Shown here: positions 1 through 7,931 of the stretch, one piece after another
Position numbering within the stretch: the first letter of the stretch is position 1
Layout of the letters: each line of letters begins with the position of its first letter
DNA from: Xanthobacter sp. NM-25
GTDB taxonomy: Bacteria > Pseudomonadota > Alphaproteobacteria > Rhizobiales > Xanthobacteraceae
Direction: 5' to 3'
Assembly: GCF_022138605.1 (NCBI RefSeq)
Contig: NZ_JACBFS010000001.1
Coordinates: forward strand, 682,001 to 746,000
Length of the DNA: 64,000 nt
The notes under the pieces: model-generated
What the model was told of the DNA's origin: nothing
Databases searched by the model: none
Seen by the model: the letters and a program-made list of their open reading frames with translations, nothing else
Translations under genes and position numbers: made by a program

Positions 1-95
1 GAGCGCTCGAAGGACCAGTCGTGAACAGCGGCGAGCTGCTCCATCAGGTCCACGGGGTTCGCCGGCGCTTCGGCTTCGATGTCGATGAGAGACAT
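1..95 (-). CDS. YbjN domain protein, N-terminal fragment cut by window edge
   Basis: The minus strand from an ATG at 95-93 reads MSLIDIEAEAPANPVDLMEQ and on to HDWSFER, 31 codons before the left edge. This opening matches the alphaproteobacterial YbjN-domain (sensory transduction regulator-like) family, which in Hyphomicrobiales commonly lies next to ubiK and lgt, as here. The fold resembles type III secretion chaperones; its role is not established. It lies downstream of ubiK in the same direction. Only the first residues are visible, so integrity of the gene cannot be judged. Confidence 0.72.
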   Translation of the reverse strand, partial: MSLIDIEAEAPANPVDLMEQLAAVHDWSFER

Positions 96-408
96 GGCCT
101 CGACCTCGCGGTGTCTGGAACGCGGACAGGGTCGGACGGCACCGGGGCAATGTCACCAGAGGCCGGAACAGCCAAAGGCGGGGCAGCACCACGTGCCACA
201 CGTCGATGCAGTCTCCGGATGTGTGCATTCAGAAGCACGAACCGGCTCCCGCACCAGGCGAAGCTACGCCCCGTCGCCATCACCCCGCGACGAACCGGCT
301 CCGAATCGCCCTGAAAATCAGTATATCGCGGGTCAAGATTGCCCCGCTACGACAGATTGTGTGCACGCTTTGAGCATGCACACGAAACAGGCGCGCAGGC
401 GCCCCACC
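96..408. other. Non-coding stretch between ybjN and ubiK
   Basis: About 310 bases with no convincing gene. Both flanking genes point to the left, so this holds the 3' end of the ubiK transcript and the upstream region of ybjN. Overlapping frames are open on both strands but look like GC-driven chance frames. In related genomes proC often sits near here; it is not present. I see no clear promoter or terminator. Confidence 0.5.
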
Positions 409-720
409 TCATGGCTGGGCGGTGCCGCCGAAGCTCTCGTCATACGGCTGCGCGGGGGTCTCGGTGGGGCTGACGCCCAGCTTGGCCTCGAGCGCGGCGA
501 TTCGCGCGGCGAGGCGCTCATTCTCCTCCCGCGCGGCGGCGGCCATGTCCTTCACGGCCTCAAATTCCTCGCGCTTGACGAGGTCCATGTCACGCAGGAA
601 GCGCTCCAGCTGCGAGCGCATCACGGTTTCCGCCTCGCGGCGCACGCCTTGCGCGACACCGGCGGCATCGTTCACGAGGCGAGCCATCTCGTCGAAAATG
701 CGGCCCGTGGTCTGGGTCAT
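409..720 (-). CDS. ubiK: UbiK-family accessory factor (BMFP/YqiC-like)
   Basis: This 103-residue protein starts MTQTTGRIFDEMARLVNDAAG and belongs to the small BMFP/YqiC family, in which UbiK assists the ubiquinone biosynthesis (Ubi) complex and the protein forms trimeric coiled coils with membrane-fusion activity. An amphipathic N-terminal helix is followed by a coiled coil of about residues 60-80 (ENERLAARIAALEAKLG), the family hallmark. The start is fixed by an AAGGAG six bases upstream; the frame stays open further upstream but without homology. It is divergent from lgt. The family call is firm; the ubiquinone role is by homology. Confidence 0.85.
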   Translation of the reverse strand: MTQTTGRIFDEMARLVNDAAGVAQGVRREAETVMRSQLERFLRDMDLVKREEFEAVKDMAAAAREENERLAARIAALEAKLGVSPTETPAQPYDESFGGTAQP

Positions 721-902
721 GACTATCTCCTTCGGCGGTCGATGCCGCTTGCAGCAGAACATGGCGAGGGGCGCCGGCAGACGCAAGGCCGAACGGCGTC
801 GCCCCCACCGGTCCGTGCGGCACCTTGACGGCGGCGGCCCGGCCGCGCCACATGCCGCCCGCCTTCCGGCGCCGGCGCGCTCCATCCGGGATACCTCATC
901 TG

Positions 903-1715
903 ATGCTCGCCCTGCCCTTTCCCACCATCGACCCCGTGCTGATCCATGTGGGGCCGCTCGCCATCCGCTGGTACGCCCTCGCTTATATCGCCGGCCTGGT
1001 GCTCGGCTGGCAGCTGGGCCGCTGGCTGGTGGCGCGCCCCGCTCTGTGGGGCGGCACCTCGCCCATGCGGCCGCAGGATCTGGACGACGCTCTGTTCTGG
1101 GCCACCCTGGGCGTCATCCTGGGCGGGCGCATCGGCTATGTGCTGTTCTACAATCCGGCCTATTTCGCCGCCCATCCCGGCGACATCATCGCCGTCTGGA
1201 AGGGCGGCATGTCGTTCCACGGCGGCCTCACTGGCACCATCCTCGGCCTCATCCTCTTCGCCCGCGCCCGCGGCATCCGCATTCTTTCCCTGCTCGACGT
1301 GGCGGGCGTGGTGGCGCCCCTCGGCCTGCTGTTCGGCCGCATCGCCAATTTCATCAATTCGGAGCTGTGGGGCCGGCCCGCCGACGTGCCGTGGGCCGTC
1401 GTCTTCCCCAATGGCGGCGACCTGCCCCGCCATCCCAGCCAGCTGTACGAGGCCGGGCTCGAAGGAGTGTTGTTGTTCCTCATCATGCTGGTTGCGGTGC
1501 GCCTGGGCGCCCTGAAGCGGCCCGGGCTCGCCGCCGGCATCTTCGGCATGGGCTACGGCTGCGGGCGCATCATCGGCGAGTTCTTCCGCGAGCCGGACGT
1601 GCAGCTCGGCTATCTCGCCTTCGGCACCACCATGGGCATGTGGCTCTCGGTGCCGGTGGTGCTCGCCGGCGCCGGCCTCGTGGCTTATGCCCTGAAGCGC
1701 AAGGCCAAGGCGTGA
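903..1715 (+). CDS. lgt: Prolipoprotein diacylglyceryl transferase
   Basis: Lgt transfers diacylglycerol from phosphatidylglycerol to the lipobox cysteine of prolipoproteins in the inner membrane, the first step of lipoprotein maturation. The 270-residue protein has about seven membrane segments and the family signatures: HGG at 106-108, GRIANFINSELWGR at 145-158 and HPSQLYEA at 177-184. I chose the ATG at 903 (MLALPFPTID), where homology to Lgt begins; the frame is open to 825. The stop overlaps the GTG start of the next gene (GTGA). The second enzyme of the pathway, LspA, is encoded near 32.5 kb. Confidence 0.95.
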   Translation: MLALPFPTIDPVLIHVGPLAIRWYALAYIAGLVLGWQLGRWLVARPALWGGTSPMRPQDLDDALFWATLGVILGGRIGYVLFYNPAYFAAHPGDIIAVWKGGMSFHGGLTGTILGLILFARARGIRILSLLDVAGVVAPLGLLFGRIANFINSELWGRPADVPWAVVFPNGGDLPRHPSQLYEAGLEGVLLFLIMLVAVRLGALKRPGLAAGIFGMGYGCGRIIGEFFREPDVQLGYLAFGTTMGMWLSVPVVLAGAGLVAYALKRKAKA

Positions 1716-2812
1716 CCAGCCCGCTGGCGGCGGAGATCCGCGCCCTCATCGCCGCCGAGGGGCCGCTGCCGGTGAGCCGCTACATGGCGCTGTGCCTCGG
1801 CCATCCCCGCTACGGCTATTACATGACCCGCGACCCGCTCGGGGCCAAGGGCGACTTCACCACCGCCCCCGAGATCAGCCAGATGTTCGGCGAGCTTTTG
1901 GGCCTGTGGGCGGTGGCCCTGTGGCAGCAGATGGGCGCGCCCTCCGCTTTCAGCCTGGTGGAGCTCGGCCCCGGGCGCGGCACCCTGATGGCCGACGCCC
2001 TGCGGGCGGCGCGGCTGCTGCCCGCCTTCGGCGCCGCTGCCCGCGTGCATCTGGTGGAGACGAGCCCGGTGCTGCGCGCCGCCCAGCAGCGCACCCTGGA
2101 CGCGTGCGGCGTCCCCCTCGCCTGGCACGGGCGCATCGAGGACTTGCCCGAAGGCCCCGCCATCGTGCTCGCCAACGAATTCTTCGATGCCCTGCCCGTC
2201 GATCAATATGTGCGGGCCGCCGATGGCTGGCACGAGCGCCGGGTGGGCCTTGATGCGGACGGCGCCCTCAGCTTCGGCCTCGACCCGCGCCCCTCGCCCC
2301 TGGCGGACGCTTTTGCGGCGTCCGCCGCGCCCGATGGGGCCGTGCTGGAACGCATGGACCCCGGCCCCGCCCTCGCCCTCGCCGCCCATCTCGCCCGCCA
2401 TGGCGGCGCCGCGCTGGTGATTGATTACGGCCATGCGGGTGGCTTCGGCGATACCCTGCAGGCGCTCTCCCATCACCGCTTCGCCGATCCGCTGGCCGAT
2501 CCCGGCGGCGCCGATCTCACGGCCCATGTGGATTTTGCCGCCCTCGCCCGCGTCGCCCTCGGCCAGGGGCTCGCCGCCTTTGGTCCCCTCGGCCAGGGGG
2601 ATTTCCTCATCCGCCTCGGCCTCGGCGCACGGGCGGAACGGCTGATGCGGGAGGCGGAGCCAGCCGGGCAGGACGCCATCGAGGCCGCCGCCCTGCGCCT
2701 CGCCGGCAGCGGACCGGGACAGATGGGAGAGCTGTTCAAGGTGCTGGCCCTCAGTGCGCCCACCGTGGGCGTGCCCCCCGGCTTCGACCCGAGCGAGCGG
2801 CGCGGCCGCTGA
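1712..2812 (+). CDS. Class I SAM methyltransferase, MidA/NDUFAF7 family
   Basis: A 366-residue protein of the DUF185 family, the bacterial relatives of mitochondrial NDUFAF7/MidA, a protein arginine methyltransferase needed for complex I assembly. The SAM-binding motif ELGPGRGTLM lies at 84-93, after the family opening with HPRYGYYMTRDPLGAKGDFTT around 31-51. Translation most likely begins at the GTG at 1712, which overlaps the lgt stop by four bases, implying coupled translation. The bacterial substrate is unknown; complex I subunit methylation is by analogy only. The open frame continues far upstream, but that part is antisense to ubiK or overlaps lgt. Confidence 0.88.
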   Translation: MTSPLAAEIRALIAAEGPLPVSRYMALCLGHPRYGYYMTRDPLGAKGDFTTAPEISQMFGELLGLWAVALWQQMGAPSAFSLVELGPGRGTLMADALRAARLLPAFGAAARVHLVETSPVLRAAQQRTLDACGVPLAWHGRIEDLPEGPAIVLANEFFDALPVDQYVRAADGWHERRVGLDADGALSFGLDPRPSPLADAFAASAAPDGAVLERMDPGPALALAAHLARHGGAALVIDYGHAGGFGDTLQALSHHRFADPLADPGGADLTAHVDFAALARVALGQGLAAFGPLGQGDFLIRLGLGARAERLMREAEPAGQDAIEAAALRLAGSGPGQMGELFKVLALSAPTVGVPPGFDPSERRGR

Positions 2813-2918
2813 GGCCCCGGGAAAAACGCGCCAGTCCCCTGCCCCCTCTGCCTCTCGTTAAGGAAAAGGCGTACAGGATCACCGAACGGAGCGGGCGCCG
2901 GAACGCGCACGCCGACGG

Positions 2919-3716
2919 ATGGTGATGGGGATGACGATGAAGATCGAGGCCGCCTCTCTCAAGGGCTTGCCCGGCATCCGCCATGGCTTCTTCACCCGCC
3001 AGGGCGGGGTTTCCTCGGGCCTTTACGCCAGCCTCAACGGCGGCATGGGCTCCCGAGACGACCCCGCAGCGGTGGCCGAGAACCGCGCCCGCATGGCGGC
3101 GGAGATCGGTGTCGCGCCGGAGAAACTCCTGGCCTGCTGGCAGGTGCATTCCGCCGATGCGGTGCTCGCCACCACCCCCTGGACCCGGGACGATGCCCCC
3201 AAGGCGGACGCCATTGTCACCGCCACCATGGGCCTCGGCGCCGCAGTCTCCATCGCCGATTGCGGGCCGGTGCTGTTTGCCGACGCCGAGGCGCGGGTGG
3301 TCGCCGCCGCCCATTCGGGCTGGAAGGGGGCGCTCGGCGGCGTCATCGGCGCCACCGTGGCGCAGATGGAGAGCCAGGGTGCACGGCGCGGCGCCATCCG
3401 GGCGGTCATCGGTCCGCTGATCCGCCAGTCGAGCTACGAGGTGGGGGAGGATTTCGTCACCCGCTTCCTCAGCGTCGAACGAACCTATGCCCGCTTCTTC
3501 GCCCCGGCGGACCGCCCCCACCACGCCTGGTTCGACCTGCCGAGCTTCATCCGCTTCCGGCTGGAGGAAGCCGGCGTCGGCTTCATCGAGGACCTGGGGC
3601 TGGACACCTATACCGACCCGACGCGCTTCTATTCCTTCCGCCGCGCCACCCACCGCGGCGAAGCCGATTACGGCCGGCTGATCGCCGCCATCGCTCTGGC
3701 CCCCGAGGCGGCATGA
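2919..3716 (+). CDS. pgeF: Peptidoglycan editing factor PgeF (multicopper polyphenol oxidase/laccase fold)
   Basis: A 265-residue YfiH/DUF152 family protein. In E. coli PgeF helps keep L-Ser from replacing L-Ala in peptidoglycan stems; other members have purine nucleoside or laccase activity. The metal-binding triad is visible: H77 in CWQVHSAD, C115 in ADCGPV and H132 in AAHSGWKG. Several in-frame starts (ATG at 2919, GTG 2922, ATG 2925, 2931, 2937) lie close together, so the exact N-terminus is unsure. The stop overlaps the next start as ATGA. It follows lgt-midA, a common order in Hyphomicrobiales. Confidence 0.9.
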   Translation: MVMGMTMKIEAASLKGLPGIRHGFFTRQGGVSSGLYASLNGGMGSRDDPAAVAENRARMAAEIGVAPEKLLACWQVHSADAVLATTPWTRDDAPKADAIVTATMGLGAAVSIADCGPVLFADAEARVVAAAHSGWKGALGGVIGATVAQMESQGARRGAIRAVIGPLIRQSSYEVGEDFVTRFLSVERTYARFFAPADRPHHAWFDLPSFIRFRLEEAGVGFIEDLGLDTYTDPTRFYSFRRATHRGEADYGRLIAAIALAPEAA

Positions 3717-4069
3717 TGGGTCTGCGTCCTGTCCGGCCACGGCGCGTGGCCTTCGCCCTGCTGGCGGTGGTGGGGCTGAGCGCCCCGGCCATGGCCCTGG
3801 ATTTCGCCGACGGGCTGATGGGCGGCCCCGATGTGTGGGCGGTGGCGGGCGTACCACCGGGCGATGCGCTGAACCTGCGGACGGAACCATCCGCCAAAAG
3901 CCCGATCCTCGCGCGGTTCGCCAACGGCACCCTTCTCACCAACCAGGGCTGCGTGCTGCGCGGCCGCCAGCGCTGGTGCAAAGTGAGCCGCCACGCGCCG
4001 CCGCCGGGCCAGCCGGCACCGGCGGTGGGCTGGGTGAATGGCCGCTACCTGCGCGAGGCCAGCTTCTGA
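3713..4069 (+). CDS. Secreted SH3-like domain protein
   Basis: A 118-residue protein with an N-terminal signal peptide (RRVAFALLAVVGLSAPAMA, cleavage near residue 29) followed by a bacterial SH3-type domain: LNLRTEPSAKSPILARFANG is the classic SH3b opening, and WVNGRYL near the end is the typical last strand. Two cysteines (CVLRGRQRWC) could form a disulfide in the periplasm. The ATG overlaps the pgeF stop by four bases, so the two are probably translationally coupled. Such domains often bind cell-wall components, in keeping with the neighbouring cell-envelope genes; the specific ligand is unknown. Confidence 0.8.
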   Translation: MMGLRPVRPRRVAFALLAVVGLSAPAMALDFADGLMGGPDVWAVAGVPPGDALNLRTEPSAKSPILARFANGTLLTNQGCVLRGRQRWCKVSRHAPPPGQPAPAVGWVNGRYLREASF

Positions 4070-4172
4070 GAGCACCGCTTTGAGGCCGCGCGCGCCTGGG
4101 TTACCAATAAGGTGATCCGGGACCTTGCCCACGACTTGGCCCTTGCCTCAAGACGTTGCCCATGAGCGGCTC

Positions 4173-4985
4173 ATGAACGCCATCACCTCGTTGAAGTCCT
4201 ATTTCATTGGCCGGGTCGCCAGCCTCGGCGCGCCGGTCTACGCCCGGGCCTCGCAGATCGTGGTGCCGGCCGACGACCCACACGACGAATGGGCGGACCA
4301 CGCCCACGATCACGATCCGGCCGAGGGCCAGTCGTTCGTGATCGATTATGAGGACCATGCCGGCAATCTCAGCCACCGGCGCATTTCGGTCTGGGCGGTG
4401 CAGCGCAATGTGGAGGGCGTGCCCATCCTGCTGGCCCGCTGCCACGAGCGGCAGGCGGCCCGCGCGTTCCGGGTGGACCGCATCAAGGCCGTGAGCGATT
4501 TCGACGGGACCCGGCGCGAGCCGCTCAGCCGGTTCTTCCTGGACACCTTCGGCTTCACCTGGCCGCAGGATGCCATCCGCGTGCCGCCCGCGGAGCCGGC
4601 GGCGCCCCGCTGGGATCGCGTCCGCACCATCGTCAACGGTTCCGGCGTGGTGCTGCTGGTGGCCCTGGCGGTGGCCGATGGCGAGCTGGGGGCGGCGGAA
4701 ATGGAGGAGATCCAGTTCTTCTGCGAGCGCGCCTGTGCCGCAGCTGACCTTGACCTCACCGGCGGCGAGCGTGAGCGCCTTGCCGCCTATCTCGGCCGCC
4801 TGCGGCCCACGCCGGAAAGCGTGGAGGCGGCGCTGGACACCCTGATGGCGGGGGATCGCGCCGCCATCGGCCCGTTGCTCAAAGCCGGCCTCAAGGTGAT
4901 TGCCGCCGATGGGACCCTCAAGGAGCAGGAGGCGGTGCTGCTTGACCAGTTCTGCCACAGCCTGACCGGCCAGGGGCTGCTCTGA
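4173..4985 (+). CDS. WYL-like plus TerB-like domain protein
   Basis: A 270-residue protein from the ATG at 4173 (MNAITSLKSYF); a TTG at 4125 would add 16 residues. Residues about 54-120 (FVIDYEDHAGNLSHRRISVW through RAFRVDRI) resemble a WYL ligand-sensing domain. After a linker, residues about 160-265 (LVALAVADGELGAAEMEEI and KAGLKVIAADGTLKEQE) carry the repeated acidic helix pattern of TerB tellurite-resistance-type domains. No DNA-binding domain or signal peptide is visible. Function unknown; the combination suggests a cytoplasmic sensor or metal-responsive stress protein. Confidence 0.65.
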   Translation: MNAITSLKSYFIGRVASLGAPVYARASQIVVPADDPHDEWADHAHDHDPAEGQSFVIDYEDHAGNLSHRRISVWAVQRNVEGVPILLARCHERQAARAFRVDRIKAVSDFDGTRREPLSRFFLDTFGFTWPQDAIRVPPAEPAAPRWDRVRTIVNGSGVVLLVALAVADGELGAAEMEEIQFFCERACAAADLDLTGGERERLAAYLGRLRPTPESVEAALDTLMAGDRAAIGPLLKAGLKVIAADGTLKEQEAVLLDQFCHSLTGQGLL

Positions 4986-5045
4986 GGCGGCACAAATCTC
5001 GAGCTGCAGCGTTGTCCTCACGGATCAACCACGTGAGGACACCCG

Positions 5046-5483
5046 ATGCCGCATTCCATCGTCCGCCCTGTTGCGCTGCTCCCGCTGCTGGTGATGGCGG
5101 CGCTCGCCGCAGCTCCCCGCGTCGCCTCCGCCGCGCCGGAGAAGGCGCCGGCAGCACCCGCCCCGGCCAGCCCGCAGCCCACAGCGGAAGCGGTGGCCCG
5201 CGAACAGGCCCTCGCCGCCGAACAGGCGCGGCATGTGGCGGATTGCAAGGCCCATGCACTGACCCGGCTGAAGGCGCAATCGCCCTCCATCGACGACATC
5301 TTCATCGACATGGACGGGCTCACCATCGCCAAGGGCGACCTGAAGGTCGGCAACACCCCCATCGACACGGTGATCATGGGCGAGGCCTATATCCAGCGCG
5401 ACCGTAGCGACAAGGTGCACCGCTTCCTGTGCCTCACCGGTGCCGGGGGCGAGGTGTTGATGACCTTCTTCACCGAGCAATGA
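5046..5483 (+). CDS. Small secreted protein of unknown function
   Basis: A 145-residue protein with a clear signal peptide (VALLPLLVMAALAAAPRVASA, cleavage near residue 29), a low-complexity Ala/Pro linker (about 31-50) and a C-terminal domain (about 60-145). Two cysteines (ADCKAHAL and FLCLTG) could pair in the periplasm. The ATG is preceded by GTGAGGACACCCG, an adequate ribosome binding site. I do not recognise the family. It stands between the TerB-like gene and the B12 uptake unit, whose own promoter follows its stop. Confidence 0.65.
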   Translation: MPHSIVRPVALLPLLVMAALAAAPRVASAAPEKAPAAPAPASPQPTAEAVAREQALAAEQARHVADCKAHALTRLKAQSPSIDDIFIDMDGLTIAKGDLKVGNTPIDTVIMGEAYIQRDRSDKVHRFLCLTGAGGEVLMTFFTEQ

Positions 5484-5527
5484 CGCGGCCCCGCCGATTG
5501 CGACCAAAGTGCAGCAACAACCGGGCA

Positions 5528-5557
5528 TTGACGGGGCACCCCCGGCTCGCCTAGGTT
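5528..5557 (+). promoter_or_regulatory. Predicted sigma-70 promoter of the B12 uptake unit
   Basis: TTGACG at 5528-5533 and TAGGTT at 5552-5557 are separated by 18 bases. The expected start near 5564 lies just in front of the cobalamin riboswitch, which supports the call. Inferred from sequence only. Confidence 0.5.
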
Positions 5558-5564
5558 CGCCGGC

Positions 5565-5745
5565 GACGGTACTCCTCCCCGGAGGAATAAAAGGGAATGC
5601 GGTGCGAGGCGCTTGGCGCTTCTATTCCGCGGCTGCCCCCGCAACTGTAAGCGGCGAGTTTTCCGCAGCAACGCCACTGGGCACTCGGGGCCTGGGAAGG
5701 CAGCGGAAAATGGTGACCCGCGAGCCAGGAGACCTGCCGTCGACC
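5565..5745 (+). ncRNA. Cobalamin riboswitch (AdoCbl-type) upstream of btuB
   Basis: The leader contains the conserved elements of the B12 aptamer in order: AAAAGGGAATGCGGTG near 5589, the core CCCCCGCAACTGTAAGCGG near 5636-5654, GCCACTGGG near 5673, and the B12-box GAGCCAGGAGACCTGCC at about 5722-5738. Adenosylcobalamin binding normally represses the downstream gene. The expression platform between about 5745 and the btuB start at 5876 shows no obvious U-tract terminator, so control may be by sequestering the ribosome binding site. Placement directly before a TonB receptor and btuFCD fits. Confidence 0.95.
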
Positions 5746-5875
5746 GTGGTCACACGCGAGCTCGTCGGGCGGGGTGTTCCGATAGTGGGAGTGTTTCGGG
5801 TCAGGCGGCTGCGGCCGGCAACACGAAAGCCCTCGTTCGCGGTGACGTGCCACAGGCGTCCCGCCCGAGGTTGCA

Positions 5876-7915
5876 ATGCTTGTCGTTTCGCCGTCTGCCA
5901 CAGTGCCTGTTCGCCGCCCTCATCTGTCGTCCCGCGCCCTGAACCTGTCCGTAAGCCTGTCCGTGAGCCTCTTGGCTCTGGCCGCGGCCACGCCGGCCCT
6001 GGCGCAATCTGCCGACACCACCGGCACCGATGCCAGCCAGATCGAATTGCCCGACGTGGTGGTGAGCGCCACCGGCATCCCCACGCCGCTGCGCGAAGTG
6101 GCGAGCTCGGTGACTGTCATCACTGCTGAAGACCTGGCCAACACCCAGCAGCGTTCGGTGGCCGATGCGCTCGAATCGGTGCCCGGTCTCAATGTGGTGC
6201 AGACCGGAGGCCCCGGCGGGCTGACCTCCATCTTCATGCGCGGCACCAATTCCAATCACGTGAAGATGCTGCTCGACGGTGTCGACATCGGCGACCCCTC
6301 GGCCCCCAACGGCGCCTTCGACCTTGGCACCCTCTACACCAATGACTTCGCCCGCATGGAGGTGCTGCGCGGCCCGCAGTCCGGCCTTTATGGCTCGGAC
6401 GCCATCGGCGGCGTCATTTCCATGACCACCCAGCGTGGCGAGGGCCCGGCCAAGGCCAGCGGCTATGTGGAAGCCGGCTCGCTCGGCACCTTCAACCAGG
6501 TGGCGAGCCTCAGCGGCGGCTATAACAACATCGGCTATGCCTTCAACGTCGGCCATTTCGCCAGCACGTCGATCCCGGTGACACCGGCCAACATCGCCCT
6601 GCCGGGCGAGCCCATCAACAACAACGCCAACGACAACTGGACCTATTCGGCCCGCCTCGATGCGGACGTGAGCGACAGTTTCTCGGTGAATGTGGTGGCG
6701 CGCTACATCGAGAGCCAGCTCGCCTACACCTCGGACCTCTACAACTACAGCACCGGCACCGGCTATCCCGCCCCCATGCAGGACACCAGCTATGGCCGCT
6801 TCTTCATCGGCAAGGCCGAGGGCCTGTGGAAGACCTTCGACGACCGGCTGGTGAGCACCTTCGGGGTATCCGCCACCGATTACAGCCGCACCAATGCCAG
6901 CCCCTATCCCGACAATGCCAGCACCTATGACGGCGACCGGCAAACCTATTACTGGCGCTCCAACTACACCTTCCTGCCCGGGCAGAACCTGCTCGCCGGC
7001 ATCGAGCGCTATAATGAGAGCATGACCAGCGAAAGCGCCTGGTCCGCCATGGACGCGAACACCGGCGATACCGCCGGCTATCTGGAGCTGCAATCGGCCT
7101 TCGCCGAGCGCTTCTTCGTCGCCGCCAATGTGCGCTACGACAGCAATGACGATTTCGGCGATCACACCACCTGGCGCATCGCCCCGGCCCTGCTGTTTCC
7201 GGAAACCGGAACCAAGCTGAAGATGACCTACGGCACCGCCTTCAAGGCGCCGACCCTCTACCAGCTCTATGCCCCCTATTACGGCAATCCCGACCTGTCG
7301 CCGGAAGAAAGCACCGGCTGGGACGCCGGCTTCGAGCAGATGCTGTGGAGCGACCGGGTGGGCTTCGGTGCCACCTATTTCCACAATGACATCACCAACC
7401 TGATCGTCACCACCTACGACGCGGCAACCTACAGCTACAATTACGCCAACCTTTCCAGCGCCACGAGCCAAGGCGTGGAAGCCTATCTGGCCCTGAAGAT
7501 CACCGATCGCCTCTCGGTGCGGACCGACTACACCTACACCAGCACCATCGGCTATTTCCCCTCCGGCGGCTCGTTCGGCGTGAGCTGCGCGCCGCGCGAT
7601 GCCACCTCCTGCTATCCGCTGCGGCGGCCCAGCAACAAGGTGAGCGTGGGCGTGAACTGGCAGCCCATCGACCCGCTCACGGTCTCGGCCACCCTGGTCT
7701 ATCTCTCCGACTGGTGGGACGTGGACCGCACCACCTTCGCCGTGGTGCGCCAGCCCGGCTACACCATCGTCAACCTCGCGGCGAACTACACCGTCAACCA
7801 GAACGTCGCGGTGTTCGGGCGGATCGACAACCTGTTCAACGAATCCTATGAGAACCCCAATGGTTGGCTGGCTCCAGGCTTCAGTGCCTTCGCCGGCCTG
7901 CGGCTGACCTATTGA
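5876..7915 (+). CDS. btuB: TonB-dependent vitamin B12 receptor, BtuB-like
   Basis: A 679-residue outer-membrane receptor. A signal peptide ends near residue 43 (TPALA), a TonB box-like DVVVSATG follows at 60-67, then the plug domain (SVTVITAEDL through EVLRGPQSGLYGSDAIGGVI) and a long beta-barrel ending in an aromatic residue (LRLTY). The barrel is rich in Tyr/Asn/Thr strands as usual. The cobalamin riboswitch directly upstream and the btuFCD genes downstream identify the substrate as a corrinoid. The ATG at 5876 gives a complete signal peptide; there is no strong Shine-Dalgarno, which may relate to riboswitch control. Confidence 0.92.
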   Translation: MLVVSPSATVPVRRPHLSSRALNLSVSLSVSLLALAAATPALAQSADTTGTDASQIELPDVVVSATGIPTPLREVASSVTVITAEDLANTQQRSVADALESVPGLNVVQTGGPGGLTSIFMRGTNSNHVKMLLDGVDIGDPSAPNGAFDLGTLYTNDFARMEVLRGPQSGLYGSDAIGGVISMTTQRGEGPAKASGYVEAGSLGTFNQVASLSGGYNNIGYAFNVGHFASTSIPVTPANIALPGEPINNNANDNWTYSARLDADVSDSFSVNVVARYIESQLAYTSDLYNYSTGTGYPAPMQDTSYGRFFIGKAEGLWKTFDDRLVSTFGVSATDYSRTNASPYPDNASTYDGDRQTYYWRSNYTFLPGQNLLAGIERYNESMTSESAWSAMDANTGDTAGYLELQSAFAERFFVAANVRYDSNDDFGDHTTWRIAPALLFPETGTKLKMTYGTAFKAPTLYQLYAPYYGNPDLSPEESTGWDAGFEQMLWSDRVGFGATYFHNDITNLIVTTYDAATYSYNYANLSSATSQGVEAYLALKITDRLSVRTDYTYTSTIGYFPSGGSFGVSCAPRDATSCYPLRRPSNKVSVGVNWQPIDPLTVSATLVYLSDWWDVDRTTFAVVRQPGYTIVNLAANYTVNQNVAVFGRIDNLFNESYENPNGWLAPGFSAFAGLRLTY

Positions 7916-7931
7916 GGGGGCGGACCCGCGC

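Noticed and set aside
422..1711. Upstream extension of the midA reading frame
   Set aside because: The frame is open from 422 but that part is antisense to ubiK and overlaps lgt in another frame; the GTG at 1712 overlapping the lgt stop is the fitting start.
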